A stretch of DNA of 59,573 nt from Actinoplanes couchii (GCF_016862075.1 NZ_BOMG01000122.1:1-59573), one strand, 5' to 3'; counted from the first letter of the stretch, positions 17,813-26,938 are shown. The notes: generated by a model not told the origin, from the letters alone. Numbers and translations: made by a program.

Positions 17813-18688
17813 GTGGACATCGATCTCAACCTGCTCAGACCCCTGCACGCACTGCTCACCGAACGCAACGTCACCCGCGCCGGGCACCGCGTGGGTGTCA
17901 GCCAGCCGGCGATGAGTGCCGCTCTGCGCCGGCTGCGGACCCACTACGGCGACCCGCTGCTCGTACGCTCCGGCGGTGAACTGCAGCTGACCCGCCTGGG
18001 TGAACTGCTGCTGCACCGCACGGCCGAAGCCCTCGCGGCCGCCGAACGGGTCCTGACCGTGCAGGGTGACTTCGACCCCGGCAGCAGCACCCGGCGGTTC
18101 ACCGTCATCGCCTCCGACTACGCCGTGGCCGTCATCGGCGCCGCCCTGGCCACGTCGCTGCGTGCCGCGCCGGGAGTCACCGTGGAGTTCCGTCAGCACC
18201 TGGACAACGCCGACGACGATCCGGAAACGATCCTGCGCGACAACGACCTGGTGATCCTGCCCCGCGGGCACCTGGACGGCTTCCCCTCGGCGGACCTGTG
18301 GCAGGACCGCTGGGTGTGCCTGACCGGCGACGACGAACCCGCCGACCTCACCACCCGACGCTGGGTGGCGGCGCACCACGGCTCCGGGATCCCGCTCGCA
18401 CCCGTCGCCCGGCTGAGCGAGACCGGCCACCACATCCGAATCAGCGTGCTGGCGCAGAGCCACCTCGCACTGCCCATGATCCTCGGCAGCTCCGGCGATC
18501 TCGTCGCCCTCGTCCAGCAGCGCCTCGCCGACCAGTTACCCCAGGGCACATTGACGGTACGGGAGTCGCCGTTCCTGATCCCCGACCTGCACGAGGCGAT
18601 GTGGTGGCACCCGGCACACCACGACGACGCGGGAAACCGCTGGCTCCGCACGCTGGTCGCGGCGAGTGCCCCCGCGCTCAGGAGGTGA
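17813..18688 (+). CDS. LysR-family transcriptional regulator
   Basis: A 291-residue LysR-type regulator. The N-terminal winged HTH is NLLRPLHALLTERNVTRAGH then VGVSQPAMSAALRRLRTHYGDPLLVR. The remainder is the periplasmic-binding-like effector domain, NodD/PA2206-like in layout. GTG 17813 follows AGGGAAGCACCA. It lies 51 bases after the rhamnosidase, same strand, but a hairpin separates them. It could sense a rhamnose-derived or aromatic aglycone signal; that is only inference from position. Confidence 0.88.
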   Translation: MDIDLNLLRPLHALLTERNVTRAGHRVGVSQPAMSAALRRLRTHYGDPLLVRSGGELQLTRLGELLLHRTAEALAAAERVLTVQGDFDPGSSTRRFTVIASDYAVAVIGAALATSLRAAPGVTVEFRQHLDNADDDPETILRDNDLVILPRGHLDGFPSADLWQDRWVCLTGDDEPADLTTRRWVAAHHGSGIPLAPVARLSETGHHIRISVLAQSHLALPMILGSSGDLVALVQQRLADQLPQGTLTVRESPFLIPDLHEAMWWHPAHHDDAGNRWLRTLVAASAPALRR

Positions 18689-19253
18689 GTGGGGCGGAAT
18701 CGGTCATGGCCAGGAGACGGTTGCGAGCCCTGGTCATCCTCTCGGGCGTCTCGTCACCGAAGGCGGCCGCCGCGGCGATGCCCTCGCAGGCTCGCTGAAC
18801 GATGTGAGCGATGTCGGGATCCATGCCGTCCAGGGTGAATTGCTGGTCCCACCAGTCCCGGTCCTCGCCCATGAGGTCGGCGATGCCCTGAACTCCTCTG
18901 ATGCCGTTCCAGGCAGTGGTGGAGACGAGGTATTCGGCCGCATCGGTCTCACCGCCGCACAGGGCGCGCACGTATGCCCGCAGCATCTTGCCCGGACGGT
19001 TCTCCGACAGGTCGAGATGGCGCATCACATGGTTGCGGAACTGCTCGTTGATGTCCTGGGCAACGGCGAGGATCAGCTCGTCCCGGTTGGCGAAGTGATG
19101 CAGTAGCCCGCTCTTGGACACCTTCGCCGCCGCGGCCACGTCTGCCAGAGACATCGCGGTGCCACGTTCTGCCAGGAGTCGTGCTGCTGCGTCCAGGATC
19201 GCCCTGCGTGTCCGTTCGGAGTTACGGCTCGCTCTGCCGCTGACTTCGGTCAT
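18678..19253 (-). CDS. TetR-family regulator of the efflux operon
   Basis: A 191-residue TetR protein. The ATG at 19251-19253 (MTEVSGRASRNSERTRR) places the HTH (SLADVAAAAKVSKSGLLHHF, then NRDELILAVA) at the usual position. The 18 extra in-frame codons upstream look like promoter sequence. The 3' end overlaps the convergent LysR gene by 11 bases. It is divergent from the DHA2 transporter at 19371, and the gap holds a 20-bp inverted repeat (19341-19360). It is expected to repress the pump and the following monooxygenase until a ligand binds. Confidence 0.88.
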   Translation of the reverse strand: MTEVSGRASRNSERTRRAILDAAARLLAERGTAMSLADVAAAAKVSKSGLLHHFANRDELILAVAQDINEQFRNHVMRHLDLSENRPGKMLRAYVRALCGGETDAAEYLVSTTAWNGIRGVQGIADLMGEDRDWWDQQFTLDGMDPDIAHIVQRACEGIAAAAAFGDETPERMTRARNRLLAMTDSAPLTS

Positions 19254-19340
19254 GCAGGCCATCCTATAGTCCGCACTGTCGACCATAAAGCCTGTTAAAA
19301 ACCTCACTGTGAGATGTACAGAAGATGGATTGGTTTGTTC

Positions 19341-19360
19341 TACCGACCGATTGGTCTGTA
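19341..19360. promoter_or_regulatory. Imperfect 20-bp inverted repeat, TetR operator candidate
   Basis: TACCGACCGA followed by TTGGTCTGTA; 16 of 20 positions are self-complementary. It ends ten bases before the transporter ATG, where a bound repressor would block transcription or initiation. Confidence 0.65.
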
Positions 19361-19370
19361 CGGTGATGGC

Positions 19371-20924
19371 ATGGATGATGTGGCCTCCGCGTCTGTTCGC
19401 GGGTCGACCAACGCGCTCAGCGCCCGCCGGCGATGGGCCGCACTAGCCGTGCTCACTCTCGCCGTTACCCTGCTGGCCATCGACGGGACGGTGCTCGCCC
19501 TGGCGGTGCCCTCCCTGACGGCCGCACTGGAGCCGACCACCACCCAGCTGCTGTGGATCGGCGACATCTACTCATTCGCCCTGGCCGGGCTCCTGGTGAC
19601 CATGGGGAACCTCGCCGACCGGATCGGTCGGCGGCGACTACTGCTCATCGGCAGCGTCGCGTTCGGCCTCTCCTCGGCGATCGCGGCCTTCGCGCCGACC
19701 GCGGAGCTGCTCATCGCCGCCCGCCTGTTGCTCGGCATCAGCGGCGCCACGATCATGCCGTCGACCTTGTCGATCGTGCGCAACCTCTTCGACGACCCGC
19801 AGCAACGGACCCGCGCGATCGCGATCTGGTCGGCCGGCGCGACCGCGGGCGCAGCGCTCGGGCCCCTGGCCGGCGGCGCATTGCTGGAGCACTTCTGGTG
19901 GGGCTCGGTGTTCCTGGTCAACCTCCCGGTCATGGTGATCGTGGTGGTGCTCGGCCTGTGGCTGCTGCCGGAGTCCCGCAATCCGCAGAGGCCCACGATC
20001 GACTGGCCCTCGGCCGCACTCTCCCTCCTGGCGATCGTCCCGTTGGTGTACGCGGTCAAGCACACCATTTCAGCCCAATTCGATGGTCAATCCATCGCCG
20101 CAGCCGGCATCGGCCTGCTAGCGGCCGCCATCTTCGTACGGCGACAGCGGCGGCTGCCGCAGCCGCTGCTGGACGTCGAGCTGTTCGCCAATCCGGCCTT
20201 CACCGGCGCCATCGCCGCCGCCGGTACCGCGATCTTCGCCTTCAGCGGGCTGCTCTTCTTCTTCTCTCAATACCTGCAGCTCGTGCGTGATCTGTCACCC
20301 CTGAAAGCAGGGCTGGTCGAGCTACCGACCACGATCGCCTCCATCGGCGTCGTCGTCGTGGTCGCGATCCTGATGCGGCGCCTGGGCCCCGGACGTGCCA
20401 TCGCGGCAGGCCTCGCCACAGCGGCCGCGGGGCTCGCCCTGCTCACTCTCGCACTGGGCCACGACGGCTACGTCGGCATCGTCATCGGACTCACCATCAT
20501 CGGACTGGGCGTCGGCGTCGCCATGACACTGTCCAACGAAGCCGTGGTCACCGCCGCCCCCAAGGGACGCGCCGGCGCCGCCGCCTCCGTCGCCGAGACG
20601 ACCTACGAACTCGGACTGGCCCTGGGCATCGCCGTGCTGGGCTCGGTGCAGGCGATCATCTACGGCTGGAACCTCACTCTGCCCTCGGGAACACCGGAGA
20701 ACCTCCGGGACGCCGCCAGCGAGTCGCTCGCCGTCCTGCTCCGGCACTCCGACAGCAGTGAAGCGCTGACATCCGGGGCGATCACCGCCGCTCAGGATGC
20801 CTTCGCCGGCAGCGTGCAGACCACCATCGGCATCTCGAGCGTCCTGGTCCTGCTCGCCGCCGTCATCGCCTGGCGACTGATCCCCTCACCCCGCCATCGG
20901 CACGCCGACCAGACACATCCCTGA
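19371..20924 (+). CDS. DHA2-family (14-helix) drug:proton antiporter
   Basis: A 517-residue major facilitator of the QacA/SmvA-like DHA2 branch. Motif A is GNLADRIGRRRLLLIGS after the second helix, and about 14 hydrophobic segments are visible. Helix 1 contains LAIDGTVLALAVPSL, the DHA2 motif D1 pattern. ATG 19371 (MDDVASASV) is preferred to the upstream in-frame start at 19314, which would run through the operator. The FAD monooxygenase gene follows after 24 bases with its own ribosome site. Together with the divergent TetR gene this looks like an inducible export-plus-modification resistance cassette; the substrate is unknown. Confidence 0.88.
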   Translation: MDDVASASVRGSTNALSARRRWAALAVLTLAVTLLAIDGTVLALAVPSLTAALEPTTTQLLWIGDIYSFALAGLLVTMGNLADRIGRRRLLLIGSVAFGLSSAIAAFAPTAELLIAARLLLGISGATIMPSTLSIVRNLFDDPQQRTRAIAIWSAGATAGAALGPLAGGALLEHFWWGSVFLVNLPVMVIVVVLGLWLLPESRNPQRPTIDWPSAALSLLAIVPLVYAVKHTISAQFDGQSIAAAGIGLLAAAIFVRRQRRLPQPLLDVELFANPAFTGAIAAAGTAIFAFSGLLFFFSQYLQLVRDLSPLKAGLVELPTTIASIGVVVVVAILMRRLGPGRAIAAGLATAAAGLALLTLALGHDGYVGIVIGLTIIGLGVGVAMTLSNEAVVTAAPKGRAGAAASVAETTYELGLALGIAVLGSVQAIIYGWNLTLPSGTPENLRDAASESLAVLLRHSDSSEALTSGAITAAQDAFAGSVQTTIGISSVLVLLAAVIAWRLIPSPRHRHADQTHP

Positions 20925-20948
20925 ACCATCCTCGAAGGAGCATCGGAA

Positions 20949-22079
20949 ATGGACATCACCATCGTCGGAGCGGGACTCGGCGGAATGGCAGCCGGCATCG
21001 CCCTCATCCAGGCCGGCCACACCGTGACCCTTCTGGAACGCTCACCCGAGCCCCGCATGTCCGGCGCCGGCATCGGCGTCGCACCCAACGGCGTCCGCGC
21101 CCTGGACCGCCTCGGCCTGGGCGACGCCATCCGCGCCCAGGCAGTCCTCGGCGACGGTGACGGCACCACCCGCGACCGGGACGGCCGCCCCCTGCTGCGC
21201 ATCGACCAGGACGCCGTCATCACAGCCCAGGGCGACCCCGTGGTCTCCCTGCCCCGGCGCACCCTCGCCAGGATGCTGATGGAAGCCCTCCCCGCCGGCG
21301 CCGTACACACCGGCGCCAACGTCCTGGAGATCCGAGCAGACGACGGCATCGTCATCACCGACACCACCACCCTGCGCGCCGACCTCGTCGTCGCCGCCGA
21401 CGGCGCCCGCAGCCGCACCCGGCGCGCCCTGTTCCCCGATCACCCCGGCCTGCGCCGCTCGGGGGAGATGGCCGTGCAGGCCATCGTCCCCGGCCAGGGA
21501 CACGACGTCACGCCGGTCATCGGCGAGTTACTCGATCGCCACACCGGCGGCCGCTTCGGCTGTCTGCCGATGGCCGACGGCAGCATCTACTGGTACGCCC
21601 TGTGGAGCGCACGCCAGGGCACCCCGGCAGACCCGGCCGACCTGCTGCACTGGCTGCACCGGCAGCGCGCCGACTGGCACCCGGCCGTCGCCCGCCTCAT
21701 CGCCGCCACCGCACCGGAGGCGATCCATGTCTCGGAGACCGCCGGACTCGCCCGGCCGCTGCCGACCTTCGCCGTCGACCGCGTCGCCTTCCTGGGCGAC
21801 GCCGCCCATGCGATGACCCCTGATCTGGGCCAGGGCGCGGGCCAGGCCTTCGAAGACGCCGTTTCGCTCGGCGACGCCTCACGCGGCATCGGCGCCGAAC
21901 AGGTCACCGCGATGTTGCGCCGGTACGACGCCGAGCGCCGGCCGCCCACCTCCCGCATGCAGAGCACGGCTCGGTTGACCCGTCGCATGTCCACCCTCCG
22001 CGGCGTACCCGGCCTGGCTCGCGATGTGGCGATCCGGATGGTCCCGTCCCGGCTCGCCACGCGCCTGATGACCGAGTAG
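20949..22079 (+). CDS. FAD-dependent aromatic-type monooxygenase
   Basis: A 376-residue flavoprotein of the PHBH/UbiH class A fold. The dinucleotide site is IVGAGLGGMAAGIAL (residues 4-18), the middle DG motif is VVAADGARSRTR, and the second FAD site is AFLGDAAHAMTPDLGQGAGQAFED. Ribosome site GAAGGAGCATCGGAA before ATG 20949. It is co-transcribed with the efflux pump. Enzymes of this kind hydroxylate aromatic compounds or inactivate drugs by hydroxylation; which one here is not evident. Confidence 0.88.
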   Translation: MDITIVGAGLGGMAAGIALIQAGHTVTLLERSPEPRMSGAGIGVAPNGVRALDRLGLGDAIRAQAVLGDGDGTTRDRDGRPLLRIDQDAVITAQGDPVVSLPRRTLARMLMEALPAGAVHTGANVLEIRADDGIVITDTTTLRADLVVAADGARSRTRRALFPDHPGLRRSGEMAVQAIVPGQGHDVTPVIGELLDRHTGGRFGCLPMADGSIYWYALWSARQGTPADPADLLHWLHRQRADWHPAVARLIAATAPEAIHVSETAGLARPLPTFAVDRVAFLGDAAHAMTPDLGQGAGQAFEDAVSLGDASRGIGAEQVTAMLRRYDAERRPPTSRMQSTARLTRRMSTLRGVPGLARDVAIRMVPSRLATRLMTE

Positions 22080-22117
22080 AAGACCGGTTCCGCGCGGCCG
22101 GAGGCCGCAGGGGCTTC

Positions 22118-23074
22118 TCATCCGTGTGCAGGACGGGCATCTGAATCCGGCGTACGCCCGAGCAGCTTGCTCGGGCGTACGCCGTGGACGCGCTGGAAAG
22201 CGGTGCTGAAGGCGAACGGGTCCGCGTAACCGAGTCTGCGCGCCACACTCGCGACGGTGGCCCCTGGCTCACGAAGCCAGTCGGCGGCGAGTGTCATCCG
22301 CCAGGTGATCAGGTAAGCCAGCGGCGGTTGACCGACCAGGTCATGGAACCTCCGGGCGAAGCCCGCTCGTGACATGCCGGCCTCGGCCGCCAGGGACGCG
22401 ACTGTCCAATGCTGCGCGGGGGATCCGTGCATGCGGCGCAGCGCCACCCCGACCGACGGATCGGAGAGCGCCCGGTAGCCGGGTAACGGCTTGACATCGT
22501 CACGGGTGAACCAGGCTCTGAGCGCGCGGACCAGCAGGAGGTCGAGCAGCCGGTCGAGAATCACCTGCTGCCCTGGCTCCTCCTGGTCGACCTCCGCTGC
22601 GAGCACCTCGAGCAGGGGCGTCGTACGGTGCTCCCCGGGGACGACCGCAACTGTCGGGAGAGTCTCCAACAGGCGCCGAGATGCCGCGCTGAGCAGCGGG
22701 AAGTCGGCGGTGACGAACAGGTCCGAACCTTCGGTGTCGAAGCCGAACGTGCGCGGGCCCAATGCGAGATCGCTGGAGGAACGGTCGGCGGTCCAGTACC
22801 GGTTCGAGCCGTCGACGAACACCTGGGGAACTGTTCCCATCGCGTCGGCCGCAGTGAACGGCTGACCTCCCCGGATGAGAACCACCGCCTGCTGCGCCAC
22901 ATGAACCGGCTCGGAACCGTCCGGCTCGATCCAGACCCCTCCGCGCAGCGGCACGCCGAGCACCAGCGGGGCGGGCTGGACGAATCGGATGCACCACGGA
23001 GGCTGCGCGACCGACTGACAGAAGACCGCACCGGTGGCACGGACGCCGGCCAGGTAGTCATCCAGGAGGTCCAT
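22118..23074 (-). CDS. AraC-family regulator with cupin_6 N-terminal domain
   Basis: A 318-residue regulator. The N-terminal half (about 5-185) is the cupin_6 sensor (FVQPAPLVLGVPLRGGVWIE). The C-terminal double HTH shows WTVASLAAEAGMSRAGFARRF, WRMTLAADWLREPG and VARRLGYADPFAFSTAFQRVHG. ATG 23074 is used. It is divergent from the NmrA-like gene (start 23128) with only about 50 bases between, so it probably regulates that oxidoreductase and itself. Confidence 0.9.
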   Translation of the reverse strand: MDLLDDYLAGVRATGAVFCQSVAQPPWCIRFVQPAPLVLGVPLRGGVWIEPDGSEPVHVAQQAVVLIRGGQPFTAADAMGTVPQVFVDGSNRYWTADRSSSDLALGPRTFGFDTEGSDLFVTADFPLLSAASRRLLETLPTVAVVPGEHRTTPLLEVLAAEVDQEEPGQQVILDRLLDLLLVRALRAWFTRDDVKPLPGYRALSDPSVGVALRRMHGSPAQHWTVASLAAEAGMSRAGFARRFHDLVGQPPLAYLITWRMTLAADWLREPGATVASVARRLGYADPFAFSTAFQRVHGVRPSKLLGRTPDSDARPAHG

Positions 23075-23127
23075 GCTGAGACGATCTCACATGAGAACTG
23101 GAGGATCTTCCATGGGGGAATCCATCA

Positions 23128-23985
23128 GTGACCGCTGAAATGGATCGCATGGCAAAGTCATCAACTCTCGTTCTGAGCTCCCGCGGCAAGACCGGCCGCC
23201 GCGTGGCCGATCGCCTGGAAGGTCTCGGGCACTCCGTACGCGCGGCATCCCGGACCGGCCGGACCGTGTTCGACCTCGCGGCTCCCGACACGTGGCACCA
23301 CGCTCTCGAAGACGTCGGTGCGGTCTATGTCGTTCCGATGAGTGGGGAGGAGCCTGCCGACCCGGCCGCGGTCGCACGGTTCATCGAGCAGGCCGAGAAG
23401 GCCGGCGTGCGGCGTGCGGTGTTGCTGTCGGTCCGCGGGGCGCAAGGTGCCGTCGATGCGGGACAACAGGAGACGGAAGAGGCGCTACGAGCGTCGGGAC
23501 TGGAGTGGACGATTCTGCGGCCGGCGTGGTTCGCGCAGAACTTCAGCGAGGGAATCTTCCTCGAGGAAATGCGCTCCGGTGTGCTGACTACGCCGGCCGG
23601 CGACGGCAGTGAGGCCTTCATCGACCTCAAGGATGTCGCCGACGTCGCCGTCGCCGCACTCACGCAGCCCGGGCATGCCGGAAAGATCTATGAGCTGTCC
23701 GGACCGGAAGCGATGTCATTCGCGCAGGCCGTGCAGATGATCACCGCGGCGGGCGGACCGGTGGTTCGCTACGAGTCGGTGGACCCGGGCGCCTATGTCG
23801 CAGCGCAGTTGGCGGCAGGCGTGCCGGCCGAGGTCGCCGAGGTGGTGGCGGAGCTGTTCGGGGCGATCCGTGAGGGCTCCGGCGACTACATCAGCCATGG
23901 TGTCCAGCAGGCACTGGGACGTGGGCCGCGTTCGTTCAGCACATTCGCGGCGTCGGCGGCCGACGCGGGAGTCTGGGCGTCCTGA
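23128..23985 (+). CDS. NmrA-like NAD(P)-binding protein (atypical SDR)
   Basis: A 285-residue NAD(P)H-binding protein of the NmrA/QOR2-like atypical SDR group. The N-terminal loop reads LVLSSRGKTGRRVADRL, close to the GxTGxxG form but with Ser-Ser in place of the first glycine. Further motifs are RAVLLSVRGAQG and ILRPAWFAQNF, matching family positions. GTG 23128 has a GGGGGA site; an ATG at 23149 (MAKSSTL) would give the more usual length and is a serious alternative. It is divergent from the AraC regulator. It may act as a redox sensor or reductase. Confidence 0.85.
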   Translation: MTAEMDRMAKSSTLVLSSRGKTGRRVADRLEGLGHSVRAASRTGRTVFDLAAPDTWHHALEDVGAVYVVPMSGEEPADPAAVARFIEQAEKAGVRRAVLLSVRGAQGAVDAGQQETEEALRASGLEWTILRPAWFAQNFSEGIFLEEMRSGVLTTPAGDGSEAFIDLKDVADVAVAALTQPGHAGKIYELSGPEAMSFAQAVQMITAAGGPVVRYESVDPGAYVAAQLAAGVPAEVAEVVAELFGAIREGSGDYISHGVQQALGRGPRSFSTFAASAADAGVWAS

Positions 23986-24169
23986 TCCACCCGGCGGGCG
24001 GGGCGGCGACATCGACGAGCGATTCGCCGTCCTGGCCCGTTGTTTCTACGTGCGATTACTCGATATGCAGGTATGACGCGAGATGGCAGATAGTCGACGG
24101 TGACGAACGACCCGAGCCTCAGTCCGGTGGGGCAAGCTGCGTCGAAGGCGCCGGTACGGGCGGGCGGGG

Positions 24170-24850
24170 TCAGGCGGCGAGGATGCCGTCGAGGATCACG
24201 TCGACGGCGAAGTCGGCGCGCTCGGCCGGGGTGCCGGAGACCAGTTCGGCGCCGAGCCGGGTGATGTGCGGGGCGGCCGCCGGGTCGACGCCGGCGATGG
24301 TGGCGGTGATGGCGTCGACGTCGGCGGTGGCGTGCCGGGCCGGTTTCGGGGTGCTCTGCTCGACGGCGGTCGCGGTCTGGCCGAGCAGCAGCAGGTCGAC
24401 GCCCCAGGCCGCGGCCCGGTCGCTCGCCCCGCCCGCGTGCAGCTCTTTCAGGAGTGCCTCGACCAGGGCGGTGAAGTGCGGCCCGCTGGGCTGGGTGGAC
24501 AGCGCCATCCGGGCGATCTCGGGCCGGGCGTGCAGGACGTCGCGGTAGCCGAAGAGCAGGGCCTTGACCCGGTCGCGCCAGTCGCCGGCGGGTGGGTCGG
24601 CGGCGACGACCGGGGCCAGCAGTGCGTCGAGGATCTGGGCGTGCAGGTCCTCGGCGTCGCGCACATACACATACAGCGAGGCGTGGCCGGTGTCGAGGTC
24701 GGTGGCGATGCGCCGCATCGTGACCTTGCCCAGGCCCTCGGCGTGCAGGATCGCCAGGGCCGTCTCGATGATGCCCTGCCGGGTCAGGGCGGCCTTGGCG
24801 GGCCGCTCGCGGCGGCTGCGCACCACCCGGCCGTTCCCGTTGACGCTCAT
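24170..24850 (-). CDS. TetR-family regulator (TetR_C domain) of the Tet(X)-like operon
   Basis: A 226-residue repressor. The HTH lies near 35-65 (KVTMRRIATDLDTGHASLYVYV), followed by DAEDLHAQILD and a long C-terminal domain of the TetR_C type found in TetR itself. The ATG at 24848-24850 (MSVNGNGR) is chosen; an upstream in-frame start would lie inside the operators. Three tandem 14-bp palindromes (24866-24910) stand between it and the divergent monooxygenase. The likely circuit is repression of both directions with drug-dependent release, as in classical TetR systems. Confidence 0.88.
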   Translation of the reverse strand: MSVNGNGRVVRSRRERPAKAALTRQGIIETALAILHAEGLGKVTMRRIATDLDTGHASLYVYVRDAEDLHAQILDALLAPVVAADPPAGDWRDRVKALLFGYRDVLHARPEIARMALSTQPSGPHFTALVEALLKELHAGGASDRAAAWGVDLLLLGQTATAVEQSTPKPARHATADVDAITATIAGVDPAAAPHITRLGAELVSGTPAERADFAVDVILDGILAA

Positions 24851-24865
24851 GCCGCAGACGCTATC

Positions 24866-24910
24866 ACGACCGTGGTCGTCAACGACCATGGACGTTACGA
24901 CCATGGTCGT
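24866..24910. promoter_or_regulatory. Three tandem copies of a TetR-type palindromic operator
   Basis: The unit ACGACCATGGTCGT is perfect at 24897-24910. Near-copies are at 24866-24879 (GT for the central AT) and 24882-24895 (one mismatch). Start-to-start spacing is 16 and 15 bases. They lie between the divergent TetR and monooxygenase genes. Confidence 0.85.
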
Positions 24911-24952
24911 GTTACGTTTTCGCCGTTCCCGAGAGCAACGGAGGAATCAGCC

Positions 24953-26086
24953 ATGTCCCGATCGACAGCGATCGTCGGCGCCGGCCTGTCCGGCCTGGTC
25001 CTGGCCCGCATCCTGCAAGAACACGGCATCACCGCCACGGTGTACGAGAGCGATGCCGGCCCCGCAGCCCGCCGCCAGGGCGGCCAGCTCGACATCCACC
25101 ACGACTCCGGCCAGCAGGCGCTCCGGGCGGCCGGCCTGCACGACGAGTTCCTGCGCCACGTCCACCCCCAAGCCGAGCACGCCCGCATCCTCGACCGCGA
25201 CGGCCACGTCCACCTCGACGCGGCAGGCGGCGGGGGCCGCCCCGAGATCGACCGGACCGCGCTGCGCGACCTGCTGATCGGCTCACTCGACCCGGGCCGG
25301 ATCCGCTGGGGCCACAAGGTCACCGCGGCCCGCACCCTCGACGACGGCCGCCACGAACTCACCTTCGCCGACGGCACCGCGACGGCCGCCGACCTGCTGA
25401 TCGGTGCGGACGGCACCTGGTCACGGGTCAGGCCGCTGCTCTCGGAGGCCGTCCCGGCGTACGCGGGAATCACGCACTTCGAAGTGGAGATCCCGGACGC
25501 CCGGAACCGCCACCCGGACCTCGCCGCGACCGTCGGACCCGGAATGATCTTCGCGCTCGGCGGCGACGACCGGGCGATCCTCGGCCACGGCGGCGACCAC
25601 CTGGAACTCGGCGTCTCCTTCCGGGCCCCGCAGGACTGGCTGCGGACCTCCGGTGTCGACCGGGCCGACCCGGCAGCCGCCCGCGCCGCCCTGATCAGCA
25701 AGCTGTCCGGCTGGTCCGGCACCCTGACCGACCTCGTCCGGGCGTGCGACGACACCATCACCGCACGACAGATCTTCGCCCTGCCGCCCGGGCACTCCTG
25801 GCCGCGCGTTCCCGGCCTGACGCTGGTCGGGGACGCCGCCCACGTGATGTCCCCCTACGCGGGCGAGGGCGCCAACCTCGCCCTGCAGGACGGCGCCGAA
25901 CTGGCGCTCGCCCTGATCGAGAACCCCGGCGACCCCGAGAAGGCCCTGGACCGGTACGAACAGGCGATGGTCCCGCGGGCCCGGGCCGCCGCCGAGATGT
26001 CGGCAGCGAACCTGAACCTGATCTTCGGCCCGGACGCGGCCCGGCAACTCGCCGCGTTCTTCTCCACCCCGCATCCGGAGGCCTGA
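24953..26086 (+). CDS. Tet(X)-like FAD-dependent monooxygenase
   Basis: A 377-residue class A flavin monooxygenase resembling the Tet(X) tetracycline-inactivating enzymes. The FAD loop is AIVGAGLSGLVLARIL. GGQLDIHHDSGQQALRAAGL closely parallels the diagnostic Tet(X) segment GGTLDLHKGSGQEAM. Others are ADLLIGADGTWSRVR and LVGDAAHVMSPYAGEGANLAL. ATG 24953 follows GGAGGAATCAGCC. It is the first gene of a pair with a VOC protein one base downstream, under three TetR operators. Many actinobacterial homologues act on other polyaromatic substrates, so tetracycline inactivation is a hypothesis. Confidence 0.88.
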   Translation: MSRSTAIVGAGLSGLVLARILQEHGITATVYESDAGPAARRQGGQLDIHHDSGQQALRAAGLHDEFLRHVHPQAEHARILDRDGHVHLDAAGGGGRPEIDRTALRDLLIGSLDPGRIRWGHKVTAARTLDDGRHELTFADGTATAADLLIGADGTWSRVRPLLSEAVPAYAGITHFEVEIPDARNRHPDLAATVGPGMIFALGGDDRAILGHGGDHLELGVSFRAPQDWLRTSGVDRADPAAARAALISKLSGWSGTLTDLVRACDDTITARQIFALPPGHSWPRVPGLTLVGDAAHVMSPYAGEGANLALQDGAELALALIENPGDPEKALDRYEQAMVPRARAAAEMSAANLNLIFGPDAARQLAAFFSTPHPEA

Positions 26087-26087
26087 C

Positions 26088-26924
26088 ATGCACCGTGCCC
26101 TCGCCCTCGGCGCCGTCGAGGTGAGCGTCGCCGACCTCGGCCGCAGCATCACCTACTACACCGACGTGATCGGCCTGCGGGTTCTCCACAGCGGCCCGGA
26201 CGCGGCCCACCTCGGCGTACCCGGGCGGACGCTCGTCGTGCTCCGTTCCCGGCCCGGCGCGGCACCGGCGCCGCGCGAGGCCACCGGCCTCAGCCACTTC
26301 GCGCCCCAGGTTCCCGACCGGGCCGATCTGGACCGCTTCGTCACCCACTACCTCGAACTCGGCCTGAAGTACCAGCTGGCCGACCACTCGCTCGCGCACT
26401 CGATCTACGTCACCGATCCGGACGGTCACGGGATCGAGATCACCACACCGCGCCCCCGCGAGCAGTGGGAATGGGCGGGTGACCAGCCCGCCATCGTCGC
26501 CCGTCCGATGCTCCCGGCCGACTTCACGACCGGCGAGCCGTTCACCGGCCTGCCCCGCGACACCACGATGGGGCATGTGCAGCTCAAGGTGTCCGACGCC
26601 GGGCTCGCCGACACCGAGAGGTTCTACTGCGATCTGATCGGTACGACCGTCCAGGGCCGGCTCGGTGACATTTTCCTGGCGGTCGGCGTCACCGAGCACC
26701 GGGCGCTGCTGGTGCTCACCAACCGGTTCAGCCCGGTCGGTGGCGGTGGCGCGGCGGAGGACGACGCCCGCCTGCTCGGCGTCGAACTGCACTGCCCCGA
26801 CGTCGCGGCGCTGCAGGCCCGGCTGACCGCCGCCGGATACCCGCATCTGGCCGACGCGCAGGGGCTGCTGGTGAACGACCCGTCCGGGAACACGCTACGG
26901 TTCCGGCCGCCGCCCGTTTCGTGA
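26088..26924 (+). CDS. VOC-superfamily protein, two-domain extradiol dioxygenase-like
   Basis: A 278-residue vicinal-oxygen-chelate protein with two glyoxalase-like modules (about 5-115 and 155-272). Metal-ligand candidates fit the CatE/ring-cleavage dioxygenase arrangement: His in GLSHFAPQ, Glu in HGIEITTPR, and later GHVQLKVSD and GVELHC. ATG 26088 lies one base after the monooxygenase stop, so translation is coupled. A monooxygenase followed by a ring-cleavage or metal-chelating drug-binding protein suggests stepwise destruction or sequestration of an aromatic compound. Confidence 0.85.
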   Translation: MHRALALGAVEVSVADLGRSITYYTDVIGLRVLHSGPDAAHLGVPGRTLVVLRSRPGAAPAPREATGLSHFAPQVPDRADLDRFVTHYLELGLKYQLADHSLAHSIYVTDPDGHGIEITTPRPREQWEWAGDQPAIVARPMLPADFTTGEPFTGLPRDTTMGHVQLKVSDAGLADTERFYCDLIGTTVQGRLGDIFLAVGVTEHRALLVLTNRFSPVGGGGAAEDDARLLGVELHCPDVAALQARLTAAGYPHLADAQGLLVNDPSGNTLRFRPPPVS

Positions 26925-26938
26925 GCGGGATCCACGGT

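Noticed and set aside
16490..18463. 657-codon minus-strand open frame over the rhamnosidase and LysR genes
   Set aside because: Crosses two well-supported plus-strand genes and has no family features.
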